From contig URJU01000028.1 in NCBI GenBank assembly GCA_900548315.1, forward strand, positions 1-16,942: 16,942 nt of DNA, written 5' to 3'. The notes beneath the pieces were generated by a model that was given only the letters and a program-made list of their open reading frames with translations, did no database searches and had not been told where the DNA came from. Origin of the DNA: an uncultured Coprococcus sp. Its GTDB lineage: Bacteria; Bacillota; Clostridia; Lachnospirales; Lachnospiraceae. Shown one piece after another: positions 1 through 7,021 of this stretch. Numbering within the stretch: the first letter of the stretch is position 1; the number at the start of each line of letters is the position of its first letter. Made by a program: the position numbers and the translations under genes.

Positions 1-28
1 GGCAGCGTCAGATGTGTATAAGAGACAG
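1..28 (+). other. Nextera transposase adapter remnant (not genomic)
   Basis: These bases match the Illumina Nextera Read 1 transposase adapter from its sixth base onward. Positions 10-28 are the 19-bp Tn5 mosaic end AGATGTGTATAAGAGACAG. The inverted complement of the same adapter closes the window at 16905. This is library adapter left on a contig end, so true sequence begins near 29. Confidence 0.97.
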
Positions 29-30
29 CA

Positions 31-93
31 TTTGTCAAGCAAGTAAAGAGTCTCATGGGAGAAAAAACTGGAAAATTCATTAACATTTCATAA
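31..93 (+). CDS. Possible C-terminal fragment of a plus-strand gene
   Basis: A stop-free frame enters from the adapter junction and ends at a TAA at 91-93, giving about 20 residues ending KFINIS. The composition is protein-like (KQVKSLMGEKTGK). A hairpin with a seven-T run follows within 5 bases of the stop, as expected at the end of a transcription unit. The fragment is too short to assign a family. It could be chance reading in AT-rich DNA; the terminator is the main support. If real, the gene is cut by the contig end. Confidence 0.28.
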   Translation, partial: FVKQVKSLMGEKTGKFINIS

Positions 94-97
94 ACTA

Positions 98-124
98 CCA
101 TATTAATACAGTATGGATTTTTTT
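98..124 (+). terminator. Possible intrinsic terminator after the left-end fragment
   Basis: CCATA (98-102) pairs with TATGG (112-116) around a 9-nt loop and is followed by seven T residues at 118-124. The stem is short but the T run is good. It sits just after the TAA at 91-93. Confidence 0.42.
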
Positions 125-525
125 ATGAAGATTTCATTAAATAATGGGAAAAGGGGTTGGAATAATTCAATATATGATGTATGGTGGGTTTGTGAGCGGG
201 TCAACTCATTTCATGTGAGTTCAATTCTATATTATTCTACAAATTCTGTCTGATTCTTATCGTTTCAGATACAATTCCCAGAGAGATAACGAATATGTCA
301 ATGCTCACAGATTCTCAGAGGCAACAGGTATTTATAATTTATTTACAGAGTATATGGGGTTAATACATCACATCACAAGAATCACATTGCACATTTGCCT
401 ATGGGAAAATATCATTTGTTGGGGGTGATGCCTATAGGGGTATAAGGCATAAAAACATAATGGATAGTGTATAGTTGTTTTAAATATGCACGGAATTACA
501 CATATTAGAAACTGATGCTTAAACT
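125..525. other. Gene-poor AT-rich intergenic stretch
   Basis: About 400 bases with no supportable gene. A plus-strand frame from 219 to the TGA at 426-428 stays open for 69 codons but has no plausible start or ribosome site and resembles no family I know. A small hairpin AACTCA/TGAGTT lies around 203-222. An imperfect inverted repeat ATGCCTATA-GGGG-TATAAGGCAT lies around 428-450 and is followed by A residues rather than T, so it is not a plus-strand terminator. Confidence 0.5.
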
Positions 526-552
526 GGTCCTGCCGGCTGTCAAGGCAGGACC
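526..552 (-). terminator. Inverted repeat at the end of the cwlD-like gene
   Basis: GGTCCTGCC (526-534) and GGCAGGACC (544-552) form a perfect 9-bp stem with a 9-nt loop. On the minus strand it begins at the last base of the amidase stop codon. The tract after it is only AGTTTAAG, so the U run is weak. This is probably the 3' end structure of the amidase transcript; how well it terminates is uncertain. Confidence 0.5.
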
Positions 553-1361
553 TAATTGTTTACAGTCTTCGGTGATGGTGTCTGTGATTTTTTCCATAAC
601 ACTATGGCGTCTGCGATGGCATTTGCGAGATTTGTCTGATAATCCGGATCACACAGTTTTTGGCATTCTGCAGTATTGCTCAGAAAGCCGCATTCCACAA
701 TTACAGCAGTGCATGGACTTTCGACCAGCACAAGATAGTCGGAATTCCCTTTGGAAGTCCTGGAGTTATCTGGGTCAACATCGGATATCAGCTGGGTTTG
801 TATAGCCTCGGCAAGGGATTTGCCGGTCCTGGATGTTGAATAGTAAAATACCTGGGCACCGTGGACATACTCTGCGGAGTAGCTGTTTTGATGGATACTT
901 ATGTAGAGATCAGCATTTATTTCTGCAGCTTTTTTGATTCTGCAGCGCAGGTCTGATGCCTTTTTGCTCTTTGAATTGGGGGTGTTTAGTGAGCAATCAG
1001 TATCGCGTGTTAAAAATACGGAGAATCCATTTGCAGTGAGGGTGTTTTTCAGTTTCAGTGAGATTTCGAGATTAATTTTTTTCTCCTCTATGCCGTCCGG
1101 GCTTACCTTACCAGGATCGAAACCACCGTGCCCTGGATCAATGAGTATAACAAAATCATCTTGATCTGCAGAGATATTGGTGTGTTCTTTATCGGCCGGA
1201 TTGTTTTTGGATGCATTCCCACTGCTGATTCCTGTGGTTTTGTTGTCTGCTGTCTTATTGCCCGATGGCGTTGAGAGGCATTTGTAACATATAGTGGGAG
1301 GCAGTGATATTATGAGTGCTATTGCGGTGATGATGACAAAATATTTATGTTGTACTTTCAT
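552..1361 (-). CDS. cwlD: N-acetylmuramoyl-L-alanine amidase, CwlD-like (Amidase_3)
   Basis: A zinc amidase that cuts the bond between muramic acid and the stem peptide of peptidoglycan. With the ATG start it has 269 residues. An N-terminal hydrophobic segment (about residues 6-21) would act as signal or anchor. A Ser/Asn/Lys-rich linker follows to about residue 65, then the Amidase_3 domain. The expected zinc ligands are visible: His in DPGHGG (H78), Glu in EEKKINLE (E92/E93), His in SIHQNS (H157). The catalytic Glu is in VECGFLSN (E223). The block KKASDLRCRI resembles the RKTEDLRKRV segment of Bacillus CwlD, the germination amidase that makes muramic-delta-lactam in spore cortex. That specific role is inferred. 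A TTG at 1386-1388 in the same frame adds nine residues. I prefer ATG 1361 because the sporulation-type promoter upstream would start RNA near 1385, though neither start has an ideal ribosome site. Confidence 0.8.
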   Translation of the reverse strand: MKVQHKYFVIITAIALIISLPPTICYKCLSTPSGNKTADNKTTGISSGNASKNNPADKEHTNISADQDDFVILIDPGHGGFDPGKVSPDGIEEKKINLEISLKLKNTLTANGFSVFLTRDTDCSLNTPNSKSKKASDLRCRIKKAAEINADLYISIHQNSYSAEYVHGAQVFYYSTSRTGKSLAEAIQTQLISDVDPDNSRTSKGNSDYLVLVESPCTAVIVECGFLSNTAECQKLCDPDYQTNLANAIADAIVLWKKSQTPSPKTVNN

Positions 1362-1390
1362 ATCATATATACCAGGTTTCCTTATCAATA

Positions 1391-1420
1391 ATCTATATGC
1401 ATTTGACAGCGATACTATGC
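1391..1420 (-). promoter_or_regulatory. Possible sporulation (sigma-E-like) promoter for the amidase
   Basis: Read on the minus strand, GCATAGT (1420-1414) resembles the sigma-E -35 consensus KMATATT. After 14 bases, CATATAGA (1399-1392) partly matches the -10 consensus CATACAMT. Bacillus subtilis cwlD is known to be read by sigma-E and sigma-G RNA polymerase, which makes the position suggestive. The -10 match is incomplete, so this is tentative. Confidence 0.3.
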
Positions 1421-1431
1421 TGGGATAAAAT
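1403..1431 (+). promoter_or_regulatory. Sigma-A promoter for tsaC-rpiB
   Basis: A perfect -35 TTGACA (1403-1408) is separated by 17 bases from TAAAAT (1426-1431), five of six matches to the -10 consensus. Transcription would start near 1438 and leave a leader of about 54 nt before tsaC. It overlaps the possible minus-strand promoter for the amidase. Confidence 0.72.
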
Positions 1432-1491
1432 ATGGCGTACAGAGATTTATGAATGTGATTTTAGTTTTTTAGAGACAGAGGTTGAGATAAG

Positions 1492-2544
1492 ATGGATACG
1501 ATAATAGTAAGGGCTGGTGTGGATGATGCCAAAATGTATGAGAAAGCTGCTGAGATACTGAAAGCTGGCGGACTCGTGGCGTTTCCTACGGAAACTGTTT
1601 ATGGACTGGGTGGAGATGCCTTAAATCCGGAGGCGTCTCACAAAATATATTCAGCTAAAGGCAGACCTTCAGACAATCCGTTGATAGTACATATAGCTGA
1701 TACTGCCAGTATATATGAGCTTGCGGAAAATGTGAGTGATGACACAAAGAAACTCATGGAGGCTTTTTGGCCGGGACCGCTCACGATCATACTTAACAAG
1801 AAGGATGCTGTTCCACATACTACGACTGGTGGACTGGATACGGTGGCAATAAGAATGCCATCGCATCCAGTGGCAATGAAACTCATTAAGGATTCAGGTG
1901 TATATATTGCAGCACCGAGTGCGAATCTGTCGGGACGACCATCTCCTACGACAGCCCAGCATGTACAGCAGGACATGGATGGCAGAATAGATATGATAAT
2001 AGACGGAGGGGCTGTGGGAATTGGGATAGAGTCTACCATAGTGGATATGACAGGAGAAAGACCAACCATACTCAGACCTGGATATATCACACCGGAGATG
2101 ATAAAGAATATTCTTGGCGATGTGACAATTGACCCGGCAATAACGGGAATGAACAATGCACTCAGACCAAAGGCTCCAGGAATGAAATATACACATTACG
2201 CACCAAAGGGTGAACTTAGTATAGTTGAGGGTGAAAGGCTTGCGGCAGCGAAGAAGATAAGAGGGCTTGTTGCAGAGAAAAAGGCACAAGGCTACAAAAC
2301 CGCAATCTTATGCGACACAGAAAATGTGAGCCTTTACGATGATGGTGTGTGTGAAAATGTATATGATGCAGGAAGTAAGAAAAATGAGATAACCGTTTCG
2401 GCGGGATTATACAGTCTGCTCAGAACTTGTGATGATATAGGGGCACAGTATATTTACAGTGAGTCATTTGAGGAGGGTGACATGGGATATGCCATCATGA
2501 ACAGACTCATAAAGGCGGCAGGACACAGGATAATAACCTGTTGA
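1492..2544 (+). CDS. tsaC: L-threonylcarbamoyladenylate synthase (TsaC/Sua5/YwlC type)
   Basis: Makes L-threonylcarbamoyl-AMP from threonine, bicarbonate and ATP. This is the first step toward the t6A base at position 37 of ANN-decoding tRNAs, and it acts in the cytoplasm. The 350 residues fit the long two-domain Sua5/YwlC form, not the short E. coli TsaC. The N-terminal YrdC-like domain covers about residues 12-200 and shows FPTETVYGLG (31-40), SAKGRPSDNPL (54-64), AIRMPSHP (119-126), APSANLSG (141-148) and the ESTIVD stretch (180-185). The conserved linker APGMKYTHYAPKG (228-240) leads to a Sua5 domain to the end. AGAGG sits 10 bases before the ATG. It is probably co-transcribed with rpiB 54 bases downstream; both also lie close together in Bacillus subtilis (ywlC, ywlF). 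It diverges from the amidase gene. Confidence 0.95.
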   Translation: MDTIIVRAGVDDAKMYEKAAEILKAGGLVAFPTETVYGLGGDALNPEASHKIYSAKGRPSDNPLIVHIADTASIYELAENVSDDTKKLMEAFWPGPLTIILNKKDAVPHTTTGGLDTVAIRMPSHPVAMKLIKDSGVYIAAPSANLSGRPSPTTAQHVQQDMDGRIDMIIDGGAVGIGIESTIVDMTGERPTILRPGYITPEMIKNILGDVTIDPAITGMNNALRPKAPGMKYTHYAPKGELSIVEGERLAAAKKIRGLVAEKKAQGYKTAILCDTENVSLYDDGVCENVYDAGSKKNEITVSAGLYSLLRTCDDIGAQYIYSESFEEGDMGYAIMNRLIKAAGHRIITC

Positions 2545-2598
2545 GAACATGAGACTATGTATAAATAAAAATATTAATATTATCAGGAGGATCAGAAT

Positions 2599-3024
2599 AT
2601 GATAGCACTTGGATGTGATCACGGTGGATATGAACTCATGCAGGAGGTCATAAAGCACCTAGAGGAGAGAGGACTTGAGTACAAGAACTTTGGCTGCTAC
2701 AGCACAGAGTCTGTGGATTATCCGGTATATGGACAGGCGGCAGCAAAGGCTGTTGCGTCAGGTGAGTGTGATAAGGGAATAATCATCTGTGGAACCGGAA
2801 TTGGAATTTCAATCTCGGCAAATAAGATAAAGGGAATCAGAGCAGCACTTTGCCATGATTGTTTTTCAGCTCAGGCAACAAGAGAACACAATGATGCAAA
2901 TATGCTGGCTATGGGAGCAAGAGTCATAGGACCTGGTCTTGCTCTTAAGATAGTAGATATATTCCTTGACACCCCATTCTCAAATGATGAGCGTCACGTA
3001 AGAAGAATCGGAATGATTGAGTGA
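2599..3024 (+). CDS. rpiB: Ribose-5-phosphate isomerase B
   Basis: Interconverts ribulose 5-phosphate and ribose 5-phosphate in the non-oxidative pentose phosphate pathway; cytoplasmic. The 141 residues match the RpiB/LacAB family length. The N-terminal IALGCDHGGYEL block carries the Asp-His pair that opens and binds the sugar. IICGTGIGISISANK (62-76) holds the catalytic-base Cys64 and the anion-binding loop. TREHNDANMLAMGAR (94-108) and the basic RHVRR segment near the end complete the site. LacA/LacB (galactose-6-phosphate isomerase) share this fold. A single gene next to tsaC with no lac genes favours RpiB. A strong ribosome site (AGGAGG, about 8 bases upstream) sets the start. Its transcript ends at the hairpin at 3078-3128. 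Confidence 0.93.
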   Translation: MIALGCDHGGYELMQEVIKHLEERGLEYKNFGCYSTESVDYPVYGQAAAKAVASGECDKGIIICGTGIGISISANKIKGIRAALCHDCFSAQATREHNDANMLAMGARVIGPGLALKIVDIFLDTPFSNDERHVRRIGMIE

Positions 3025-3077
3025 TGTGCAGGGAGTGCATGCAGAACGTAAGTTATGCCATAAGGAGGGACTCATCT

Positions 3078-3128
3078 AAAAAAGAAACCCATGACAGTTT
3101 GGTCAAGACTGTTCATGGGTTCTTTTTT
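3078..3128. terminator. Strong intrinsic terminator after rpiB
   Basis: ACCCATGACAGT pairs with ACTGTTCATGGGT (one bulged base) around a loop TTGGTCAAG. The stem is flanked by AAAAAAGAA on the left and TTCTTTTTT on the right, so it can work in both directions. It lies 54 bases after the rpiB stop and separates it from the ATPase operon. Confidence 0.9.
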
Positions 3129-3228
3129 ATGCAGTTTCATCGAAATGCATCAATAAATCGACAAAAAACCGCGTTAAAAGGAAGAAAAATGATTAATGGA
3201 TAAACATAAGTATTATCAACATAGTCAC

Positions 3229-3271
3229 ATTGTACATTAACAATAAAAAAATATCAAGGGGTTTGTACAAA
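3229..3271. promoter_or_regulatory. Two small palindromes upstream of the ATPase promoter
   Basis: ATTGT-6-ACAAT (3229-3244) and the perfect palindrome TTTGTACAAA (3262-3271) share TTGT/ACAA half-sites. They end about 16 bases before the -35 box at 3288. Such placement is typical of operators, but I cannot name a regulator and AT-rich DNA gives such repeats by chance. Confidence 0.2.
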
Positions 3272-3287
3272 CTTTACAAAATGTTTA

Positions 3288-3316
3288 TTTACAATATATC
3301 AATATCATTATAAAAT
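3288..3316 (+). promoter_or_regulatory. Probable promoter of the V-ATPase operon
   Basis: TTTACA (3288-3293) and TAAAAT (3311-3316, within TATAAAAT) are 17 bases apart, the same -10 hexamer as the tsaC promoter. Start would be near 3323, giving an 80-nt leader. A GCTTT-GAT-AAAGC hairpin at about 3354-3366 lies in that leader. It is the best sigma-A match between the rpiB terminator and the first ATPase gene. Confidence 0.52.
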
Positions 3317-3403
3317 AATATTACTTGAGTTTAGACATAATAATCTAATGTGATGCTTTGATAAAGCGTGTGTCAGCTCAATGCTAAAGAAGGGAGGAAT
3401 GTT

Positions 3404-3715
3404 ATGCTGCAGGAGACTATGAACGCGATAACAGAGGTTGAGTCCCAGGCTCAGGATATTGTCCGTAAGGCCAGGGAGGAGGCTGACTATACAGTAGCTG
3501 CTGCAAAGAAAGAAGCTGCGGATATGATCGCAGATGCAGGGGTGAGTGCGAAGGAGAGTATGAAAAATGCTGAGGGAAACCGAAAGTCAGAGGAAGAGAA
3601 ACTGACGGTGAAGGCCATGGATATTGCCACAGCGGAGATAGGACATCTCAGGGAACGGGCAGAATCGATGGAGAGTGAAGTAACCTCAATGATCATAGCG
3701 GAGCTGGTCGGCTGA
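3404..3715 (+). CDS. ntpF: V/A-type ATPase peripheral-stalk subunit G/H (NtpF-like)
   Basis: A 103-residue protein that is almost entirely charged and alanine-rich helix (e.g. AQDIVRKAREEADYTVAAAKKEA), with no hydrophobic segment. This is the pattern of the G/H stalk subunit, which pairs with subunit E as a coiled coil to hold the catalytic head against the membrane part. Identification rests on helix pattern, size and its place as first gene before subunit I, as in the E. hirae ntp operon. Primary sequence conservation in this family is low. AGGGAGG six bases before ATG 3404 sets the start. A GTG at 3368 in frame would add 12 residues but overlaps that ribosome site and is unlikely. The next gene is 36 bases on. 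Confidence 0.8.
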   Translation: MLQETMNAITEVESQAQDIVRKAREEADYTVAAAKKEAADMIADAGVSAKESMKNAEGNRKSEEEKLTVKAMDIATAEIGHLRERAESMESEVTSMIIAELVG

Positions 3716-3751
3716 TCAGATCTGCATGGAATGTAGAAAGGGGGTAAATAT

Positions 3752-5779
3752 ATGGCGGTACTTCCTATGAAGAAGATAGAGATTTGTGCCATGAAAAGGG
3801 ATAGAAAAGCAGTTCTTGAGAAACTCCAGTCTCTGGGAATGGTTCAGATTGAAACGGAAAATACTGAAACTGACGACTTCAGGAAGATGAATACCACAAG
3901 CCAGAGAGCAAAGTACGAGAAGAGAGTACAGAACACGGATGAGGCGTTACAGATATTGGATAAGTATGCGCCGGAGGAGAAGTCTATATTTGCAAGTTTT
4001 GAAGGACGACGGGAGGCAACGGAGGCGGATATTCAGGAGATCATAGCCGGAAGATTAGAGTATAACCGTAAGGTGAAGAAGATTCGGGAGATCAACAAGG
4101 AGATAGCTGGATGTGAGGCGAGCATAGTAAAATGTCAGGTTGCCATAGATGGTCTGGTTCCCTGGCTGAATATGGACATACCTATCAATACCACAGAAAC
4201 TGAAAAAACCGAGGTGATGATAGGAACGATGCCGCCTGGTCTGACAGAAGAGACAATATCTGAGTATATAAGCTCTGTTGAACCGGAGATGAGAGGTTAT
4301 GTCGTGACGGTAGTGGGATCTGACAAGGACCAGACATGCATAGTGGTCATAGCGCTGAAGACAGTGGCGCAGAGTGTCGAGGAGATACTAAGAGCACATG
4401 GATTTACGAGAATCTCATATTTTTCCAGAAGGACACCAGAGCAGAAGATGGAAAAGTATAAGGCAGATATAAAGGAATTTGAGCAGTGGATAGAGAATAA
4501 GAAAAAAACACTTGAATCTATGGCTGAGGACAGGGATAAACTCAGGCTGTTGGCTGATTATTATCGTATAAGAGCGGAAAAATATCAAGTTCTTGGGAAC
4601 CTCCTACAGTCAAAAAGCACATTTGTCATATCAGGATATGTGCTGGCGCGGGATGCTGACAGTATAGTTAGCATACTGTATGATCGTTTCAGCCTGATGG
4701 TAGATGTATATGATGTTCCGGAGGACGAGCCGGCACCGGTGCAGCTGCAGAATTCAAAAATGTTTGCATCTGCGGAGGGGGTGTTGGAATCATTCGGACT
4801 TCCCGGTAAGGGTGAGATGGATCCGACCACACCGATGGCAATATTTTATATATTCCTGTTTGGTCTTATGCTGTCCGATGCGGCATATGGTCTCATCATA
4901 TTTCTTGCTTGTTTTATACTTATAAAAAAATTTCCAAAGATGGAAAGTGGACTTCAGAAATCGCTCCGCTTGTTTATGTACTGTGGTATATCAACTCTGG
5001 TATGGGGTGTATTGTTTGGTGGTTTTTTCGGAGATCTGATAACGGTGGTATCGAGGACATTTTTCCATCACGAGGTGACATTTGAACCTGTATGGTTTGC
5101 ACCTCTCGATGATCCGATGAAACTTTTGTTGTTTTCGTTGTTGTTCGGACTGATTCATCTGTTCGGCGGATTGGCGCTGAAAGGATATATGTGTCTGAAG
5201 AAAGGTGATGTGAAGGCATTCGTATGCGATGTGCTTTCGTGGTTCATGCTCATCACAGGACTTGTTTTGATGCTCATGCCGACGGAGCTGTTCGCATCCA
5301 TAGCACAGATGCAGTTCAGTTTCCCGGGCTGGCTAAGAAATACGAGTTATGGTCTGGCGATAACTGGTGCAGCGATCATCGTGCTCATGTCGGGAAGAGA
5401 CCACAAGAATCCTGCACTCAGGCTTGCGTTGGGACTCTATGACATATACAACCTGACAGGATGGCTGTCAGACCTGTTGTCTTACTCCAGACTACTGGCA
5501 CTTGGACTGGCAACGGGGGTAATAGCACAGGTAATCAATCAGATGGGCAGCATGGCAGGAGATGGAATATTCGGAGCCATAGTGTTCATCATAGTATTTG
5601 TAATAGGACATTTGTTCAATCTTGCGATCAATATGCTGGGAGCATACGTGCACACCTGCCGACTCCAGTATGTAGAGTTCTTCGGCAAATTCTACGAAGG
5701 CGGCGGCAACCCATTCAAGCCGTTTAGGGAGAATACGAAGTACATTGAGATCGTAAATAGTGCGGAAACGCAGAAATAA
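3752..5779 (+). CDS. ntpI: V-type ATP synthase subunit I (NtpI, a-subunit)
   Basis: Membrane stator that forms the two ion half-channels against the rotating K ring and anchors the stalks. The 675 residues fit the family. Residues 1 to about 360 are a soluble arm with long charged helices. From residue 362 on I count about eight hydrophobic segments. The essential channel arginine is visible in LLSYSRLLALGLATG (R580). The conserved end block HTCRLQYVEFFGKFYEGGG is intact just before the C terminus. A GGGGG ribosome site seven bases before ATG 3752 sets the start; MAVLPMKKIEI is the usual beginning of the family. A 137-nt gap separates it from ntpK, much longer than most other gaps in the operon. 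Confidence 0.95.
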   Translation: MAVLPMKKIEICAMKRDRKAVLEKLQSLGMVQIETENTETDDFRKMNTTSQRAKYEKRVQNTDEALQILDKYAPEEKSIFASFEGRREATEADIQEIIAGRLEYNRKVKKIREINKEIAGCEASIVKCQVAIDGLVPWLNMDIPINTTETEKTEVMIGTMPPGLTEETISEYISSVEPEMRGYVVTVVGSDKDQTCIVVIALKTVAQSVEEILRAHGFTRISYFSRRTPEQKMEKYKADIKEFEQWIENKKKTLESMAEDRDKLRLLADYYRIRAEKYQVLGNLLQSKSTFVISGYVLARDADSIVSILYDRFSLMVDVYDVPEDEPAPVQLQNSKMFASAEGVLESFGLPGKGEMDPTTPMAIFYIFLFGLMLSDAAYGLIIFLACFILIKKFPKMESGLQKSLRLFMYCGISTLVWGVLFGGFFGDLITVVSRTFFHHEVTFEPVWFAPLDDPMKLLLFSLLFGLIHLFGGLALKGYMCLKKGDVKAFVCDVLSWFMLITGLVLMLMPTELFASIAQMQFSFPGWLRNTSYGLAITGAAIIVLMSGRDHKNPALRLALGLYDIYNLTGWLSDLLSYSRLLALGLATGVIAQVINQMGSMAGDGIFGAIVFIIVFVIGHLFNLAINMLGAYVHTCRLQYVEFFGKFYEGGGNPFKPFRENTKYIEIVNSAETQK

Positions 5780-5916
5780 AAAATATCAAAGACAGGCAAT
5801 GTGAAAGCGTCATTTACAGTTGTTTTTGTCCGAATCAGTATATCAGATCAAAAATAACGTCCGTCAATCGCTCACGTTGCCGTCAGTCAATCATTATTTT
5901 AGGAGGAGAAAATATT
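5780..5916 (+). promoter_or_regulatory. 137-nt untranslated leader before ntpK
   Basis: This gap has no open frame of note inside an otherwise compact operon. It contains a repeat CCGTCAATC (5861-5869) / CCGTCAGTCAATC (5880-5892), a small AACGT/ACGTT hairpin (5856-5878) enclosing the first copy, and ends in the strongest ribosome site of the window (AGGAGGAG, about 8 bases before ATG). I see no clear promoter or terminator. A role in raising translation of the multi-copy proteolipid is inferred by analogy with the E. coli atpE leader, not shown. Confidence 0.4.
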
Positions 5917-6390
5917 ATGACAATGGGAACGGTTTTGGCATTAGTGGGAGCTGCGCTGGCTGTAATTCTTGCAGGCATGGGATCTGCATATGGAGTAGGA
6001 GTTGCTGGTCAGGCGGCGGCAGGTGTAGTAAGTGAGGATCCAAGCAAATTTGCAAAGGTTCTTATCATTCAGCTTCTTCCGGGTACACAGGGTATCTATG
6101 GGCTTCTTGTTGGATTCATAGCATTGTCCAATATAGGAATCCTGTCGGGAACACCGAAGGAGCTCACAGTAGCACAGGGACTTATGATGCTCGCAGCATG
6201 TCTTCCAATAGCAGTTGTTGGTCTTGTATCAGCAATGCATCAGGGAAAGACGGCGGTTGCAGCAGTTGGAATAGTTGTAAAGAAACCTGATCAGTTTGGT
6301 AAGGCTATGCTTTTCCCAGCCATGGTTGAGACATATGCAATCCTTGCGTTGCTGGTATCAATTCTTGCTGTGAATGGAATCAAACTTTAA
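5917..6390 (+). CDS. ntpK: V-type ATP synthase subunit K, Na+-type proteolipid (NtpK)
   Basis: Ion-carrying rotor subunit, 157 residues with four membrane helices formed by two related hairpins. The second hairpin carries the essential carboxylate in AMVETYAIL (E138). The first has Gln at the equivalent site (LLPGTQG, Q58), so each four-helix unit has one ion site. Residues matching the E. hirae NtpK Na+ ligands (Leu61 carbonyl, Thr64, Gln65, Gln110, Glu139) are all present: L54, T57, Q58, Q109 in MHQGK, and E138. By family knowledge this predicts Na+ rather than H+ coupling. The first three codons are ATG ACA ATG; AGGAGGAG upstream favours 5917. ntpE follows after 14 bases. Confidence 0.96.
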   Translation: MTMGTVLALVGAALAVILAGMGSAYGVGVAGQAAAGVVSEDPSKFAKVLIIQLLPGTQGIYGLLVGFIALSNIGILSGTPKELTVAQGLMMLAACLPIAVVGLVSAMHQGKTAVAAVGIVVKKPDQFGKAMLFPAMVETYAILALLVSILAVNGIKL

Positions 6391-6404
6391 TAGGAGATGT
6401 TTTT

Positions 6405-7007
6405 ATGACAGGATTAGAGACGATCGTGGAGCAGATTCTTCAGGAGGCACACAAAGAGGCTGATGAGATCAAGGCTCAGGCTGCCAGGAACGCAGACTCC
6501 ATCATTGCAAATGCGAAAAAGACTGTGGATAAGATGAATGAGGAAACCCGTGAGAAAGTAACTCAGGCAGAGAAGTCTGGATCATTCAGGGCAAAGTCAT
6601 CATCGGATCTGAAAAAAAGACAGGCGATACTTGCGGCAAAGCAGGACATTATAAAGAGTATGCTTGATAAGGCTTATGACAGCCTTGTTGATCTTCCTGA
6701 TGATGAGTATTTTCAGGTGGTTTTAAAATGTCTTGAGAAGGCGGCACAGCCAAAGAGTGGGGATATATGTTTCTCAGAAAAAGACAGGTGCAGGCTCACT
6801 CCGCAGACGGTGAAAAAGATAGAGCAGATAGCAGAGGATAATGGAGGAAGTCTTAAGGTATCTGATGTTAGCTGTGATATAGATGGCGGATTTATCCTTA
6901 TATATGGCGGAATAGAAGAAAATTGTTCGTTCAGGGCGATGCTGGATGCAAACAGAGAACGACTGGCGGACAGGGTAAATGAAATATTGTTTGTTGATAA
7001 CAGATAG
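6405..7007 (+). CDS. ntpE: V-type ATP synthase subunit E (NtpE)
   Basis: Peripheral-stalk subunit that pairs with the G/H subunit and binds the top of the catalytic head. Its 200 residues match the family. The first half (to about residue 90) is a charged helix (EAHKEADEIKAQAARNADSI), forming the stalk coiled coil. The second half is a mixed fold ending in the typical SFRAMLDANRERLADRVNEILF segment. AGGAG eight bases before ATG 6405 sets the start. It lies 14 bases after ntpK and 14 before ntpC, so the three are clearly one unit. A long minus-strand open frame overlaps it but has no coding character. Confidence 0.92.
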   Translation: MTGLETIVEQILQEAHKEADEIKAQAARNADSIIANAKKTVDKMNEETREKVTQAEKSGSFRAKSSSDLKKRQAILAAKQDIIKSMLDKAYDSLVDLPDDEYFQVVLKCLEKAAQPKSGDICFSEKDRCRLTPQTVKKIEQIAEDNGGSLKVSDVSCDIDGGFILIYGGIEENCSFRAMLDANRERLADRVNEILFVDNR

Positions 7008-7021
7008 CTGGAGGTAGGCAG

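Noticed and set aside
515..805. Plus-strand 96-residue frame at the left
   Set aside because: Antisense to the conserved end of the amidase, including its VECGFLSN motif.
3021..3203. Plus-strand 60-residue frame after rpiB
   Set aside because: Runs straight through the strong terminator hairpin and has no ribosome site.
3229..3244. Rex-like operator upstream of the ATPase operon
   Set aside because: The TTGT/ACAA half-sites are too close together for the Rex pattern; kept only as an unnamed palindrome.
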